A DNA stretch of 64,000 nucleotides from Bacillota bacterium (GCA_023444055.1 JAEZRV010000088.1:17899-81898), one strand, 5' to 3'; positions 17,973 to 27,036 are shown, counted from the first letter of the stretch. Made by a program: numbers and translations. Notes: a model not told the origin generated them from the sequence alone.

Positions 17973-18334
17973 AATAATATTCTCCTTCGGACTATATTAA
18001 TATTTAAACCAAGTATTACTGACTTTGTTGCGATAGTATCGCTTATGTTTACATAATAATATATTCCGTTGACACGGAAATTGCGCCACAAAAAGTCTTG
18101 CCCTAATTCACCCTTCTTTAGAATTGTTCATCAAATCTATTTGATAATTTAATTTGTTAACTTAGATATTATATTTCATTACCTTTTCAAGTCTAAAAAA
18201 TTCCTCCTTAAATCAATGTATATATTCATACAAATACAACTGTAACAGATACATTAGAGGATACATAATATAGGATTGTAAAAGAAAAAGTGAACTGAGA
18301 TGTGTGTACAAATTTGATGTTTGGAGAGAGGAAG
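17973..18334. promoter_or_regulatory. Divergent intergenic region, ligase / acyltransferase 2
   Basis: About 360 bp between divergently transcribed genes. Hairpins are visible: GCGATA/TATCGC around 18030, TTCCGT/ACGGAA around 18065 with a 4-nt loop, and ATCAAA/TTTGAT around 18130. Both promoters should lie here. I cannot assign individual boxes with confidence. Confidence 0.35.
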
Positions 18335-19822
18335 ATGGAAAACGAAAACAAATCGCGAAACAATAACTTTAAAACGGAATTTCCAAAGTTTCCAGTAGCA
18401 ATAACCAATTATTTTGAAAACATTAGAATGATGTTTGAGAGCTATATCAATTTTTATAAACCAATTAATAATTCTACAAATAGTAGTTCAAAAACTATAC
18501 CAGCTAGCGGATATGATATATATAATTATTTGGCCAAGTACGGTATGGCAAGTTTCCAGCTCCAAATAATAATGAAACTAGATGGTAGATTAGACTTTGA
18601 TAGGCTTGAAAGAGCAGTAAGATTATCATTTGATGTGGAGCCGGTTTTTGGAGCTAGATATATTAAAAGTAATCCGCCCCATTGGAAACGATTTGAGGAT
18701 GCCGATAATATCAAGTTTTGTATGCTAGTAGAGACAGATAATTCTGATGAAAGCATTCAGAATTTTTTGGAAAGTCCTATGGACATGGATAAAGACCCAA
18801 TGGTTAAGATAGAGCTAATTCGTTCTGAAAAATATGATACTTTGTGTTTGAAAATTAACCATGTATGCTGTGATGGAGTTGGAGCAAAGGAATATGTTAA
18901 ACTCCTATCAGATATTTATACTCAAATAACCAATGAGGATAAAGCTTTTGTTCCTAAACCAAGGATGAGGGACAGAAAGGATCATAACAGCTTATTAAGC
19001 GCACTTATTAAATTTAATCCTATGACATCGTATACTCCTCTACAGCAAATACCATTAACTATATGGAAATTTCCTTGGAACAATATCAAAATAGGTGATA
19101 CAGGTTTCGCTACATGCAGACTTCCTTATGGCTATTTGGATATATTGAATACTTATGCTAAAGCAAGAGGCGCAACAATTAATGACTTGCTACTAACAGC
19201 AATTTATAGAGTGATGTTTGATATATCAAAGCCTCCATATGGTATGCCAATGGATATTGCTGTCACAACTGATTTACGCAGGTATCTTCCTGATAATAAG
19301 GCACAAGCAATAAGGAATTTTTCAGGTGGAATTACTTTTAAAATATGTAGGAAAGCCAATGAGCTATTTGAAGAAACATTATCTAGGGTTATGGAAGCCA
19401 CAAAAGATTTTAAAAATAGGCATCCTAGTTTAGCAAATGCCATGAGGGTTGAGTATCTTGAAAAAATGAATTTTCACCACATTTGTGCTTTGTTTAATAT
19501 GTTTTCTCAAATAGCTGATTTGGCTGCACAAAACCCTTTTTTTGTTTTAAATAGGTGCTCTCCGGTATTATCGAATATTGGTTATATATCAAAGTCATTA
19601 ATTAAATTTGGTGAAAATACTGTGAACGATTTGTATTGTCTTCCTCCAGCTATACGCGCACCGGGAATGTTAATTGTGGCTGGTACCTATAATGGAATAA
19701 TTACCCTGTCAGTAGGTTATTATAAGCCTTCAGTCCATGAATCTGATATGAAGGGGCTTTTGAATAAAATTAAAGATGAATTGATTGAAGGTTGTAAGCA
19801 GGAGTTCACAAATTTGCATTAA
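18335..19822 (+). CDS. Condensation-domain-like acyltransferase 2
   Basis: About 495 aa, the closest paralogue of the protein at 14460. The HxxxDG motif is intact (HVCCDG, His176). Shared stretches include VEPVFGARYIKSNPPHWKRF, DLRRYLPDNKAQAIRNFSG and LPPAIRAPGMLIVAGTYNG. The start is ATG 18335 after GAGAGGAAG; an upstream in-frame ATG at 18302 lacks a site. It lies upstream of the carrier protein, KAS III and reductase genes on the same strand. It may therefore be co-expressed with them, although a tandem leader array (19942-20155) separates them. No membrane segment or signal peptide is seen. Confidence 0.75.
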   Translation: MENENKSRNNNFKTEFPKFPVAITNYFENIRMMFESYINFYKPINNSTNSSSKTIPASGYDIYNYLAKYGMASFQLQIIMKLDGRLDFDRLERAVRLSFDVEPVFGARYIKSNPPHWKRFEDADNIKFCMLVETDNSDESIQNFLESPMDMDKDPMVKIELIRSEKYDTLCLKINHVCCDGVGAKEYVKLLSDIYTQITNEDKAFVPKPRMRDRKDHNSLLSALIKFNPMTSYTPLQQIPLTIWKFPWNNIKIGDTGFATCRLPYGYLDILNTYAKARGATINDLLLTAIYRVMFDISKPPYGMPMDIAVTTDLRRYLPDNKAQAIRNFSGGITFKICRKANELFEETLSRVMEATKDFKNRHPSLANAMRVEYLEKMNFHHICALFNMFSQIADLAAQNPFFVLNRCSPVLSNIGYISKSLIKFGENTVNDLYCLPPAIRAPGMLIVAGTYNGIITLSVGYYKPSVHESDMKGLLNKIKDELIEGCKQEFTNLH

Positions 19823-19969
19823 TAAGAATATATTAATTAAGTAAACATAACTAATTAGTTACATCTGGTGAATAGGAATAGTTTTTGTGAGAGGTCAGCA
19901 GCTCGAAAAATAATACTAATTCGCATAAATAATATTAGTTGATGCCCAAATGCGGCATGGGAGGTTAGC

Positions 19970-20065
19970 ATGATAGACTTTATTACAGCAACAAAAAATA
20001 TGGCGTACCTCCACGAATACTTTACTAAATTTTATGCCCAAATGCGGCGTGGGAGGTTAGCATGA
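19970..20065 (+). CDS. Possible 31-aa peptide, first tandem unit
   Basis: ATG 19970 follows GGGAGG at normal spacing. The frame begins MIDFITATKNMAYLHEYF and runs through the next unit's Shine-Dalgarno to a TGA overlapping the next ATG (ATGA, 20062-20065). The peptide is unlike anything I recognise. It could be a translated regulatory peptide or an accident of the repeat. Confidence 0.3.
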   Translation: MIDFITATKNMAYLHEYFTKFYAQMRRGRLA

Positions 20066-20133
20066 TAGACTTTATTACAGCAACAAAAAATATGGCGTAC
20101 CTCCACGAATACTTTACTAAATTTTATGCCTAA
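20062..20133 (+). CDS. Possible 23-aa peptide, second tandem unit
   Basis: The same first 23 residues as the peptide at 19970, ending at TAA 20131-20133, 19 nt before the carrier-protein ATG. If translated, ribosomes crossing it would open the anti-Shine-Dalgarno at 20099-20107 and affect the downstream start. Confidence 0.3.
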   Translation: MIDFITATKNMAYLHEYFTKFYA

Positions 20134-20152
20134 TGGGGCGTGGGAGGTTATT

Positions 20153-20371
20153 ATGACTGTTAAAGAAAAAATTAATCTTTTAGAAGAATTGCTGTTCATT
20201 GATAAAGACACATTGGATGAAAATACAGAACTAAGTAGCATTGGAGAATGGGACTCTATGGCTGTAATTTCTACAATTGCTATGTTTGATAGCGTTTTTA
20301 GCAAGGATGTTAAATCAGAGGAAATTAAGAAGTTTAAAACTGTAAAAGATATTATTGATAAAATGGAATGA
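20153..20371 (+). CDS. Acyl carrier protein (discrete, secondary-metabolism type)
   Basis: 72 aa. The motif GEWDSMAV carries the phosphopantetheine-attachment serine at about residue 35, with Trp in place of the Leu of housekeeping ACP (LGADSL), as often in carrier proteins of dedicated pathways. The helical, acidic pattern fits the family. Start ATG 20153 has GGGAGG at 20142-20147 that can be masked by the upstream anti-SD. It lies just ahead of the KAS III gene, so it probably carries the acyl intermediate of this pathway. The genome's fatty-acid ACP is expected elsewhere. Confidence 0.85.
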   Translation: MTVKEKINLLEELLFIDKDTLDENTELSSIGEWDSMAVISTIAMFDSVFSKDVKSEEIKKFKTVKDIIDKME

Positions 20372-20382
20372 GGTGCAGATAA

Positions 20383-21435
20383 TTGGCTGATGGTATTTTG
20401 AAAAATGTAGAGATTAAAGGTATATCATGTGCTGTGCCTGAATGTATAGTAAAAAATGAAATGTATACTCCCATATTTGGAAAAGAAAAAGTACAGAAAT
20501 TTATAAATATGACAGGCGTGAAAACAAGACATGTAGCTATTGACGAGCAATGCACCTCAGATTTATGTTATGTTGCTGCAAAAAAACTTATGGAAAAGAT
20601 GAATTGGGAAGCATCTTCTATTGATGCTTTGATTCTGATTACCCAAACACCTGATTATGCGGTACCAGCAACAGCTTGTGTTCTGCAATATAGACTTGGA
20701 CTAAGTGAAGATTGTATTGCATATGATGTAAATCTAGGATGTTCAGGTTACGTTTATGGATTGTGGCAGGCAGCTACGATGATTTCAACGCAAAACATAA
20801 ACAGGGTTCTTCTGCTTGTTGGTGATACTAGTAATTTTGGAATAAATCCTACAGACAGCGGAACTGCTATGATATTTGGTGATGGAGGAACTGCAACAGC
20901 TTTGGAAAGGTCAGAAGGAAAGGAAATTAAATATTTTCTTAAAACTAAAGGCAGTGGCTATAAATGCATTATGGTTCCGGCGGGTCATGCTAGGAGCAGA
21001 GGTAAAAGAAGTAATTCAGAAGATTTTGAATTGGCTATGAATGGAGCTGATATCTTTAATTTCGCTATAACTGACGTTCAAAAGGGCTTATCTGATTTTA
21101 TGTCAAAATATTCTATAGATAAAAACAATGTAGATATGTATGTATTCCATCAGGCGAATCTGTTTATTCTTAAGCATTTATCTAACAAGCTTGGAATTCC
21201 TATGGGAAAGGTGCCAATATCTATTGACAGATATGGCAACACAAGCGGAGAATCCATTCCTTTGACACTGGTTGATACATTTGGTGAAGATAAATCTGAT
21301 GATATGGTAAAGCTTGTAATGTGCGGCTTTGGTGTGGGGTTATCCTATGGGGGGATTTGTCTTGAAATGAAGAAGTCTGCATGTATTCCTATGATTTATA
21401 CTAATTATTATTTTAAGGGGACTGATAAAATGTGA
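20383..21435 (+). CDS. KAS III-like 3-oxoacyl-ACP synthase
   Basis: 350 aa with the thiolase-fold FabH layout. The catalytic triad is intact: Cys120 (LGCSGY), His256 (FHQAN) and Asn286 (YGNTSGES). It would condense an acyl-CoA or acyl-ACP starter with malonyl-ACP, or transfer an acyl group as CerJ-like relatives do. The start is TTG 20383 with GAGGTG upstream. It lies 11 bp after the carrier-protein gene and overlaps the reductase gene by 4 bp, giving a tight three-gene unit. The extra C-terminal tail (MIYTNYYFKGTDKM) is unusual. Confidence 0.88.
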   Translation: MADGILKNVEIKGISCAVPECIVKNEMYTPIFGKEKVQKFINMTGVKTRHVAIDEQCTSDLCYVAAKKLMEKMNWEASSIDALILITQTPDYAVPATACVLQYRLGLSEDCIAYDVNLGCSGYVYGLWQAATMISTQNINRVLLLVGDTSNFGINPTDSGTAMIFGDGGTATALERSEGKEIKYFLKTKGSGYKCIMVPAGHARSRGKRSNSEDFELAMNGADIFNFAITDVQKGLSDFMSKYSIDKNNVDMYVFHQANLFILKHLSNKLGIPMGKVPISIDRYGNTSGESIPLTLVDTFGEDKSDDMVKLVMCGFGVGLSYGGICLEMKKSACIPMIYTNYYFKGTDKM

Positions 21436-22190
21436 TAAACCCAATGGATTTGAAAGGTAAAAATATATTGGTTACTGGAGCTTCATCAGGAATAGGAAAG
21501 AGCATTGCAGTATATTTAAGTAAACTTGGAGCAAATATCATTATGGCTGCCAGAAACGAAGAGAAGCTGAAAGAAACATGTAATGAGTTGGAGCCTGGTG
21601 ATCATTCCTATTATCTTATTGATTTAAACAATTTAAATGATATAGAGGGTATGTTTGATAACATATGTGGCGGAGATAGAAAGCTTAATGGAATCGTTCA
21701 TTCAGCAGGAATATCCCGTACAGTTCCTATTTCTTACTTAAAAATGGATGATTTAAAAAACATTATGGCAATAAATTTTTATGCCTTTATGGAGCTTGTA
21801 AAGCATTTTTCAAAACGCAAGTATAGCAATGGTGGAAGTGTAGTTGCAATATCTTCGATTTCAAGTAAAGTGGGAGCTAGAGGACTTGCGGCTTATTGTG
21901 CAAGCAAGGGAGCCCTGGATGGTGCCATTAGGGCAATGGCAGTAGAACTAGCACCAAAGAATATTAGAGTAAACTCTGTTGCACCAGGTATGATAAGAAC
22001 TCAAATTTATGATGGTTTAATAGACCTTGTTAATAATAATAATTTTGAAGCGGACTTAAAGAAAAGGCAAATCATGGGTTTAGGCATGCCAGAGGATGTT
22101 GCTAGTGCAACTGCATATTTGCTTAGTGATGCAGCAAAATTTATTACAGGTACGTCGATGGTAGTTGATGGGGGGTATTTAGCGCATTAG
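21432..22190 (+). CDS. SDR-family reductase, FabG-like
   Basis: 252 aa short-chain dehydrogenase/reductase. The Rossmann motif TGASSGIG near the N-terminus, the catalytic Ser in SSISS and Y155/K159 (YCASK) are present. The C-terminal GMPEDVASATAYLLSD and TGTSMVVDGGY stretches are typical of 3-oxoacyl-ACP reductases. It is the likely NAD(P)H-dependent reductase of the product formed by the KAS III enzyme. GTG 21432 overlaps the previous stop; ATG 21444 is an alternative. A terminator follows at 22217. Confidence 0.9.
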   Translation: MINPMDLKGKNILVTGASSGIGKSIAVYLSKLGANIIMAARNEEKLKETCNELEPGDHSYYLIDLNNLNDIEGMFDNICGGDRKLNGIVHSAGISRTVPISYLKMDDLKNIMAINFYAFMELVKHFSKRKYSNGGSVVAISSISSKVGARGLAAYCASKGALDGAIRAMAVELAPKNIRVNSVAPGMIRTQIYDGLIDLVNNNNFEADLKKRQIMGLGMPEDVASATAYLLSDAAKFITGTSMVVDGGYLAH

Positions 22191-22216
22191 AAATTTTATA
22201 AAATATTATGTGTGTT

Positions 22217-22252
22217 AAGAAAAAGGCATAATGATAACATGTCTTTTTTCTT
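22217..22252 (+). terminator. Terminator after the carrier/KAS III/reductase genes
   Basis: AGAAAAAGGCAT (from 22218) pairs with ATGTCTTTTTTCT (to 22251) with one mismatch, and the right arm supplies the T-run. Confidence 0.7.
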
Positions 22253-22299
22253 GTGCGAAAGGCAGTCGCACATAATATGTTTATACTTATAAATACAAA

Positions 22300-22363
22300 T
22301 TTTGGAGCAAACCATGAAACTAATTAAAAAACTCTCATTTACTAGTGCCAACTTCCTTACATG
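22300..22363 (+). pseudogene. Possible remnant of an MFS gene start
   Basis: GGAGCAAACC then an ATG at 22315 encodes MKLIKKLSFTSANFLT before a stop. The leader and the first codons resemble those of the exporter at 10535 (GGAGCAAAGTC; MKQLNKLFEL). The following 200 bp show no coding. It is probably a decayed copy or a recombination scar; the match is short. Confidence 0.25.
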
Positions 22364-22446
22364 ATGTGTTTATTGCAAAATAATAACTTTGCGATAAGAA
22401 CAAAGGTAAGACAGTTAATTATGATATACGCTTACTTGAAATGGGG

Positions 22447-22509
22447 AAAAAAAGAGCTTCCTAACTAAAGCATTTGTAAATAAACACTATAAAGGAAACC
22501 CTCTTTTTA
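22447..22509 (-). terminator. Terminator of the secreted-protein gene
   Basis: AAAAAGAG with TTCC on one side and GGAA with CTCTTTTT on the other form a stem. Read on the minus strand it ends in a T-run, so it ends the gene at 22554-23900. Confidence 0.55.
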
Positions 22510-22553
22510 TTTTCATATTTAATTTTAAATATTACACATTGATTAAATATTAA

Positions 22554-23900
22554 TTAGTATCCATAGATATATAGTGGTTCAGGATTTCCGATGTTAGTTA
22601 CAGGTAAAGTAACATAAGTACCGGATAAATCATTGTAATACAATAAGAATATCCCTGCATAATCATATATGTGACCAGTTGGTGAAACCTCGACCCCCGC
22701 GGCTACTGGTGAGGTGGCTGTAAAATTAAAGTTTCCGTTAATATCAGTACTGGAAAATCTATTCACTGTGCCTACATTGTTGGACCAAGCTGGATCATAA
22801 ACTTGTACTGCTATATTAGCACAAGATACTGGATTACCAGAAGAATCCAAAAGTTTTCCTGAAATATTAAAGTTGCAGTTAACATCATGTATATAGTAAT
22901 GAGATCCTTCATACCAAGTAACTTTACCTAGTCCAATATTTACATTTGAGAAATTACTGCCTGTCCTGACAGGAAACGATTGATAAGAAAACGAATTTTC
23001 TACAACATTTCCATCAGTTGATTGTAAAATTACATTATAATTACCTGGAGTTAATGTTTGAGTATTTAAAAAGGAATTTTGCCCTTGTGGATAATTAGCA
23101 ATCTCAATAGTATTACTATTTGAATCTAATAAAGTTACCGTAATGTTTTCACCAACTGGACAGTTTAATGAAATTCTATAACTTTCAGGTAACGATGCTG
23201 TGAAGTTATAAACAGTAGGAGTGTTGGCACTTAATATACCTGATGCATTTAATGTACAGTTTGAGTTTACTGTATAGGAAACATCATTCAAAACAAAAGT
23301 ATAAGAACTTCCTGTTGCAGAGCTAACTGGAATAATATCAATAAAATAGTAACCAGAAGCGCCATTAGCGTTATAATTAATATTAAGTGTACCTGAATTT
23401 GTAGCAGCGGCAACAGGATTTAAAGTACTAAAATCACTTTGAAGTTGATATAATACTGCAATATTTTGTTGATCGGATGCTTGACCTAACGTAAAATTAA
23501 TAATACTATTGTCTGATGCTGCAAAACAATACCAGTTTTCGACATCATCACCTGAAATAGAGTCACTTAATAATTGTCCAAATAACGAAATATCTATATA
23601 GTAGGCTGTATCTGGTGAATTGTTTCCAAGAGCCTCAGAAGTACTTCTAAGATTACTTTTGGCTGAAATATTAGATTTGTTTTTGCTTGTAAACAATTTT
23701 GGATTATTGAAATTATAATTGCCTAAAGTTAAAGATTCTTGTGATATTGACGTATTTGGATTTGATTGAGTAATGATTTGAACAGACTGTGTTCCATTAG
23801 CGTTTTGAGAGCCACTGATATCACTTGCATAAACAATAGAGGATGTGCAAGTTAATGCACTTAACAATAAGCATGAACATAAAAGTTTTTTTAATTTCAT
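22554..23900 (-). CDS. Secreted beta-sandwich protein of unknown function
   Basis: About 448 aa. The signal peptide MKLKKLLCSCLLLSAL ends near TSSIVYA/SD. A Ser/Asn-rich linker is followed by two regions resembling bacterial pre-peptidase C-terminal (PPC-like) domains (about residues 85-200 and 200-310; NWYCFAASDNSIINFTLG is typical). The C-terminal part (about 335-448), with SGKLLDSSGNPVSCANIAV, looks like a carboxypeptidase-regulatory / Cna-B-like fold. No catalytic motif, dockerin or cell-wall anchor is seen. The start ATG 23900 follows GAGGT and is preferred to an upstream ATG at 23972 because of the signal peptide. Confidence 0.7.
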   Translation of the reverse strand: MKLKKLLCSCLLLSALTCTSSIVYASDISGSQNANGTQSVQIITQSNPNTSISQESLTLGNYNFNNPKLFTSKNKSNISAKSNLRSTSEALGNNSPDTAYYIDISLFGQLLSDSISGDDVENWYCFAASDNSIINFTLGQASDQQNIAVLYQLQSDFSTLNPVAAATNSGTLNINYNANGASGYYFIDIIPVSSATGSSYTFVLNDVSYTVNSNCTLNASGILSANTPTVYNFTASLPESYRISLNCPVGENITVTLLDSNSNTIEIANYPQGQNSFLNTQTLTPGNYNVILQSTDGNVVENSFSYQSFPVRTGSNFSNVNIGLGKVTWYEGSHYYIHDVNCNFNISGKLLDSSGNPVSCANIAVQVYDPAWSNNVGTVNRFSSTDINGNFNFTATSPVAAGVEVSPTGHIYDYAGIFLLYYNDLSGTYVTLPVTNIGNPEPLYIYGY

Positions 23901-24163
23901 TTTTATACCTCGTTTCTGAAAAATATTTACATTAATTATAATATATACCATATGTTTGGTCAAGTAAATCAATAAGCATTAAGCTTAATACACTCCAAAG
24001 TAAATATGATAGTATTAATGTAAAATATTAGATGATAATAATGGTATAAGTAAAGGAAATGAAAAATAAATTCTATAAAACTATTAGCCTAAAGTTAAGT
24101 TTAGGTGGTATGATTAATTCAGCATACTTTATTTTATATTTAAAGCAAGAAAGGAGTATAAAA

Positions 24164-25345
24164 ATGCAATTTAGGGAGGATAAGAAATCTGGAAATCAGA
24201 TATCTATACTTGGATTTGGCTGTATGAGATTGCCCACTGTTCGAGGTCAAATCGATATAGTTAAAACAGAAAAATTGTTTTTAGAAGCTATTAATAACGG
24301 GATAAATTATTTTGACACTGCTTACTTTTACATTGGAAGCGAAGCAGCAATCGGACAGATTTTTGAAAAAAATAATTTACGTGAAAAAGTATATTTAGCA
24401 ACAAAATTACCTTTGATGCTCTGCAAAAATACTTCTGATTTTGATAAGTACTTTAACATACAATTAAAAAGATTAAGAACGGATTATATTGATTATTATT
24501 TTATGCATATGTTATCCGGACCGGAACAGTGGGAGGCATTATGTAAATTAGGAATCATAGAATGGATTGCCGAAAATAAGAAAAACGGAAAAATAAAGCA
24601 AGTGGGTTTTTCTTTTCATGGTAAAAGAGACGATTTTATAAAATTGGTTGATGAGTACAACTGGGATTTTTGTCAAGTTCAGTATAATTATATCAATATT
24701 AATTATCAGGCAGGGAATTCCGGGCTAAAATATGCCGTTGAAAAAGGGCTGCCGGTTTTTATTATGGAACCGCTTTTAGGCGGACGTCTCGCTAATTCTT
24801 TACCGCAACAGGCATTAGATATTATGGGTAAAGCAGATAAATCTATGACTCCGGTAGCATGGGCTTTAAAATGGATTTGGAATCATTCAGAGGTAACCAT
24901 GCTTTTGTCGGGAATGAATGAACTTGAACAGTTACGAGAAAATATCAGCTTGGCAGATACATCTGTGCCAAATATGTGGACGGAGAAAGAACTTACTACA
25001 ATAAATAAGGTAATTGAAATTTTTAATGCTTCATATAAAATTCCGTGTACAGGGTGCAATTATTGTATGCCTTGCCCAAAAGGTATTGATATTCCGGGAT
25101 GTTTTGCTTCGTATAATGCATCATATTCGATGAAATTGTCTACAGGAATGCTTCAATATATGCTCAATACAGGTGCAACGACAAGAACCCCTGCCTTGGC
25201 TAGTATGTGCGTTAAGTGTGGTAAATGTGAAAAACATTGTCCTCAGAATATACCTATACGCGATTCTTTACAAAAAGTAAAAAAGCGTTTAGAACCATTT
25301 TGGTTTAAACCGGTTATATCATTAGTAAGAAATTTTGTAAAATAG
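24164..25345 (+). CDS. Aldo/keto reductase with C-terminal 4Fe-4S domain
   Basis: About 393 aa. The aldo/keto reductase barrel occupies about residues 1-290: GFGCMRLP, NYFDTAYFYIGSE with the catalytic Asp and Tyr, and YYFMHML. A ferredoxin-like tail carries CTGCNYCMPCPKGIDIP and CVKCGKCEKHCPQNIPI. This fused type is common in clostridia and is annotated as a predicted oxidoreductase; substrates are unknown. The start ATG 24164 has AAAGGAG upstream and fits the family N-terminus; ATG 24059 would add 35 unconserved residues. It lies within the acyltransferase cluster but need not belong to it. Confidence 0.88.
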   Translation: MQFREDKKSGNQISILGFGCMRLPTVRGQIDIVKTEKLFLEAINNGINYFDTAYFYIGSEAAIGQIFEKNNLREKVYLATKLPLMLCKNTSDFDKYFNIQLKRLRTDYIDYYFMHMLSGPEQWEALCKLGIIEWIAENKKNGKIKQVGFSFHGKRDDFIKLVDEYNWDFCQVQYNYININYQAGNSGLKYAVEKGLPVFIMEPLLGGRLANSLPQQALDIMGKADKSMTPVAWALKWIWNHSEVTMLLSGMNELEQLRENISLADTSVPNMWTEKELTTINKVIEIFNASYKIPCTGCNYCMPCPKGIDIPGCFASYNASYSMKLSTGMLQYMLNTGATTRTPALASMCVKCGKCEKHCPQNIPIRDSLQKVKKRLEPFWFKPVISLVRNFVK

Positions 25346-25419
25346 TAAATGCTGTTTATAATTTACTTCAAGGCTGACATAAGCAAGGTAGGTAAAAGAG
25401 TTTGCAGGTATTTTAAGGA

Positions 25420-25448
25420 CAGAGTCTTCCAGAGAAGGAAGATCTCTG
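25420..25448. terminator. Hairpin between convergent genes
   Basis: CAGAGTCTTCC pairs with GGAAGATCTCTG with one bulged base. It lies between the aldo/keto reductase gene and the opposing acyltransferase gene. No long T-run follows on either strand. Confidence 0.4.
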
Positions 25449-25494
25449 CATACAATCTCTAAGGATGTTTGCGTTAAACCTAACCGCTATTTTC

Positions 25495-26982
25495 TTACAT
25501 TTTATCACCGTCATTTACATATAAATTTTCACAACCATCAATAAGCTCCTTCTTAATTTTATTAAGAAGCAAATCTATGTTTTTTTTGCTGGCAGTTCCT
25601 TTAAAATAACCGGCTGCCAGTGTTAAAACAGAATTATAGGTACATGCCATTAGTAAAATGCCCGGTGCACGTATAACAGGAGGTAAAAGATAACCATCTA
25701 TTACAGTTTGGCTGCCAAACTTTATTAATGATTTTGATATATTGCCTAAATTCGATAGAGTTGGAACACATTTGTCACCACAATAAAGGGGACAGCACTT
25801 CTGTGTTTTCTTAGTTTCTGGAGATGCTTGATAGTAAGCAAGTGTTTCTTGATAACTTATTTTTTCAATGCGCTCAAGTCCAATAGCACTTTGTAAACCT
25901 GGATATCCATTTTTAACTTCATTCATCATAGCTGTAACTCGTTGCAAAGTCTCACTAAAAGGTTCATTTAACAACATCATAAGCTTTGTACTTACTGAAC
26001 CTGAAAAGTTTCTTATGGCTTGGGTTTTATGATCTGGAAGATAACGACGTAAATCTACTGTAACAGGAATTTCTAAAGGTAGTCCATAAATAGGTTGACC
26101 CATTTGAAGCATAGCTCTGTAGTAAGCGGTTAGAATAAAATCATTAACAGTAGAACCTTTATCTTTAGAACACTTATTTATTTCATCTATATATCCGCTT
26201 GGAAGCCTAATAATTGACATACAGGAAGTATTAGATCCACATGGCTCCCAGGGAAACGACCACATAGGTATTGAAACATCAGAACCAGGTGAGAATACTG
26301 AATCTTGATTAGTAATACCTAATTCTTGAAATAATCTGTCCTGATCTCTTCTTCCTCCAATTCTAGGTATAGGTATATAGGAACCATTCTCTTGCTCAAT
26401 TTTATTGTATATATTAGATAGCAGCTGTATATACTCCAAAGCCCCTGCACCGTCACAGCAAGCATGATTGATTTTTAAACCTATAACATCGTGCTGCTCT
26501 GATCGCATTAATTTAACATTCAACATAGGGTCGTTATCTATATCAATAGAGCTTTGTATAAAATTTGAAACGGACTGGTCAATATCATTGGTCTCCTCAA
26601 GGGAGAAAAAATTTACTATTCCTATGTTATCTATAGTTTTCCAATAGGGGACAATATCCTCAATAAAACGGCATTTAAGAATAGGTTCAGCTTCTAGTGA
26701 CAATCTTGTTGCTTGTTTCAATTTATATGAGTCTATTTTCCCATCAAGCTTCAGTATTGCTTGGATCTGAAGATTAGATGTGTTGTAACGTGCCACATAA
26801 TTATAAATATCATGCCCACTTGCTGGGAAAATACCTTTTCTTTCTATACTGTCTCTAGTTGATAACTTAGGTATATCCCAAAACTTTTCAAACATTTTAG
26901 CACAATATTTATAGTAGTTGGTCATGTTTTCAATTGTTTTATTATAAAAATCTATATTGTATTTAAAAAAATCATTGTTCAT
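25495..26982 (-). CDS. Condensation-domain-like acyltransferase 3
   Basis: About 495 aa paralogue of the proteins at 14460 and 18335. The catalytic HACCDG is intact (His173). Shared landmarks are PASGHDIYNYVARYN, DLRRYLPDHKTQAIRNFSG and LPPVIRAPGILLMACTYN. It has an extra Cys-rich insertion (CCPLYCGDKC) before the last third. The start ATG 26982 is preceded by GGCGTGGAGGTTAGC, the same leader style as the carrier-protein gene; the in-frame GTG at 26994 overlaps that site. It lies 54 bp downstream of the fourth paralogue on the minus strand, probably in one operon. Confidence 0.75.
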   Translation of the reverse strand: MNNDFFKYNIDFYNKTIENMTNYYKYCAKMFEKFWDIPKLSTRDSIERKGIFPASGHDIYNYVARYNTSNLQIQAILKLDGKIDSYKLKQATRLSLEAEPILKCRFIEDIVPYWKTIDNIGIVNFFSLEETNDIDQSVSNFIQSSIDIDNDPMLNVKLMRSEQHDVIGLKINHACCDGAGALEYIQLLSNIYNKIEQENGSYIPIPRIGGRRDQDRLFQELGITNQDSVFSPGSDVSIPMWSFPWEPCGSNTSCMSIIRLPSGYIDEINKCSKDKGSTVNDFILTAYYRAMLQMGQPIYGLPLEIPVTVDLRRYLPDHKTQAIRNFSGSVSTKLMMLLNEPFSETLQRVTAMMNEVKNGYPGLQSAIGLERIEKISYQETLAYYQASPETKKTQKCCPLYCGDKCVPTLSNLGNISKSLIKFGSQTVIDGYLLPPVIRAPGILLMACTYNSVLTLAAGYFKGTASKKNIDLLLNKIKKELIDGCENLYVNDGDKM

Positions 26983-27036
26983 GCTAACCTCCACGCCTAC
27001 TTTTGGAAAAAAATAATTATGAAATCTGCTCGTGGT

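Larger units (their letters stand above)
19942..20155 (+). repeat. Tandem 92-bp repeat with alternating SD and anti-SD segments
   Basis: Two near-identical 92-bp units (from 19942 and 20034) and a third partial unit (from 20126) precede the carrier-protein gene. Each begins GCC-loop-GGC, then GGGAGGTTA and an ATG. Each full unit also holds ACCTCCACG (20007-20015 and 20099-20107), complementary to the Shine-Dalgarno segments on both sides (19956-19965, 20048-20057, 20139-20148). So each anti-SD can pair upstream or downstream, and the last can cover the carrier-protein site. An unrelated-looking relative of the same inverted pair occurs at 29205-29262. Confidence 0.7.
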
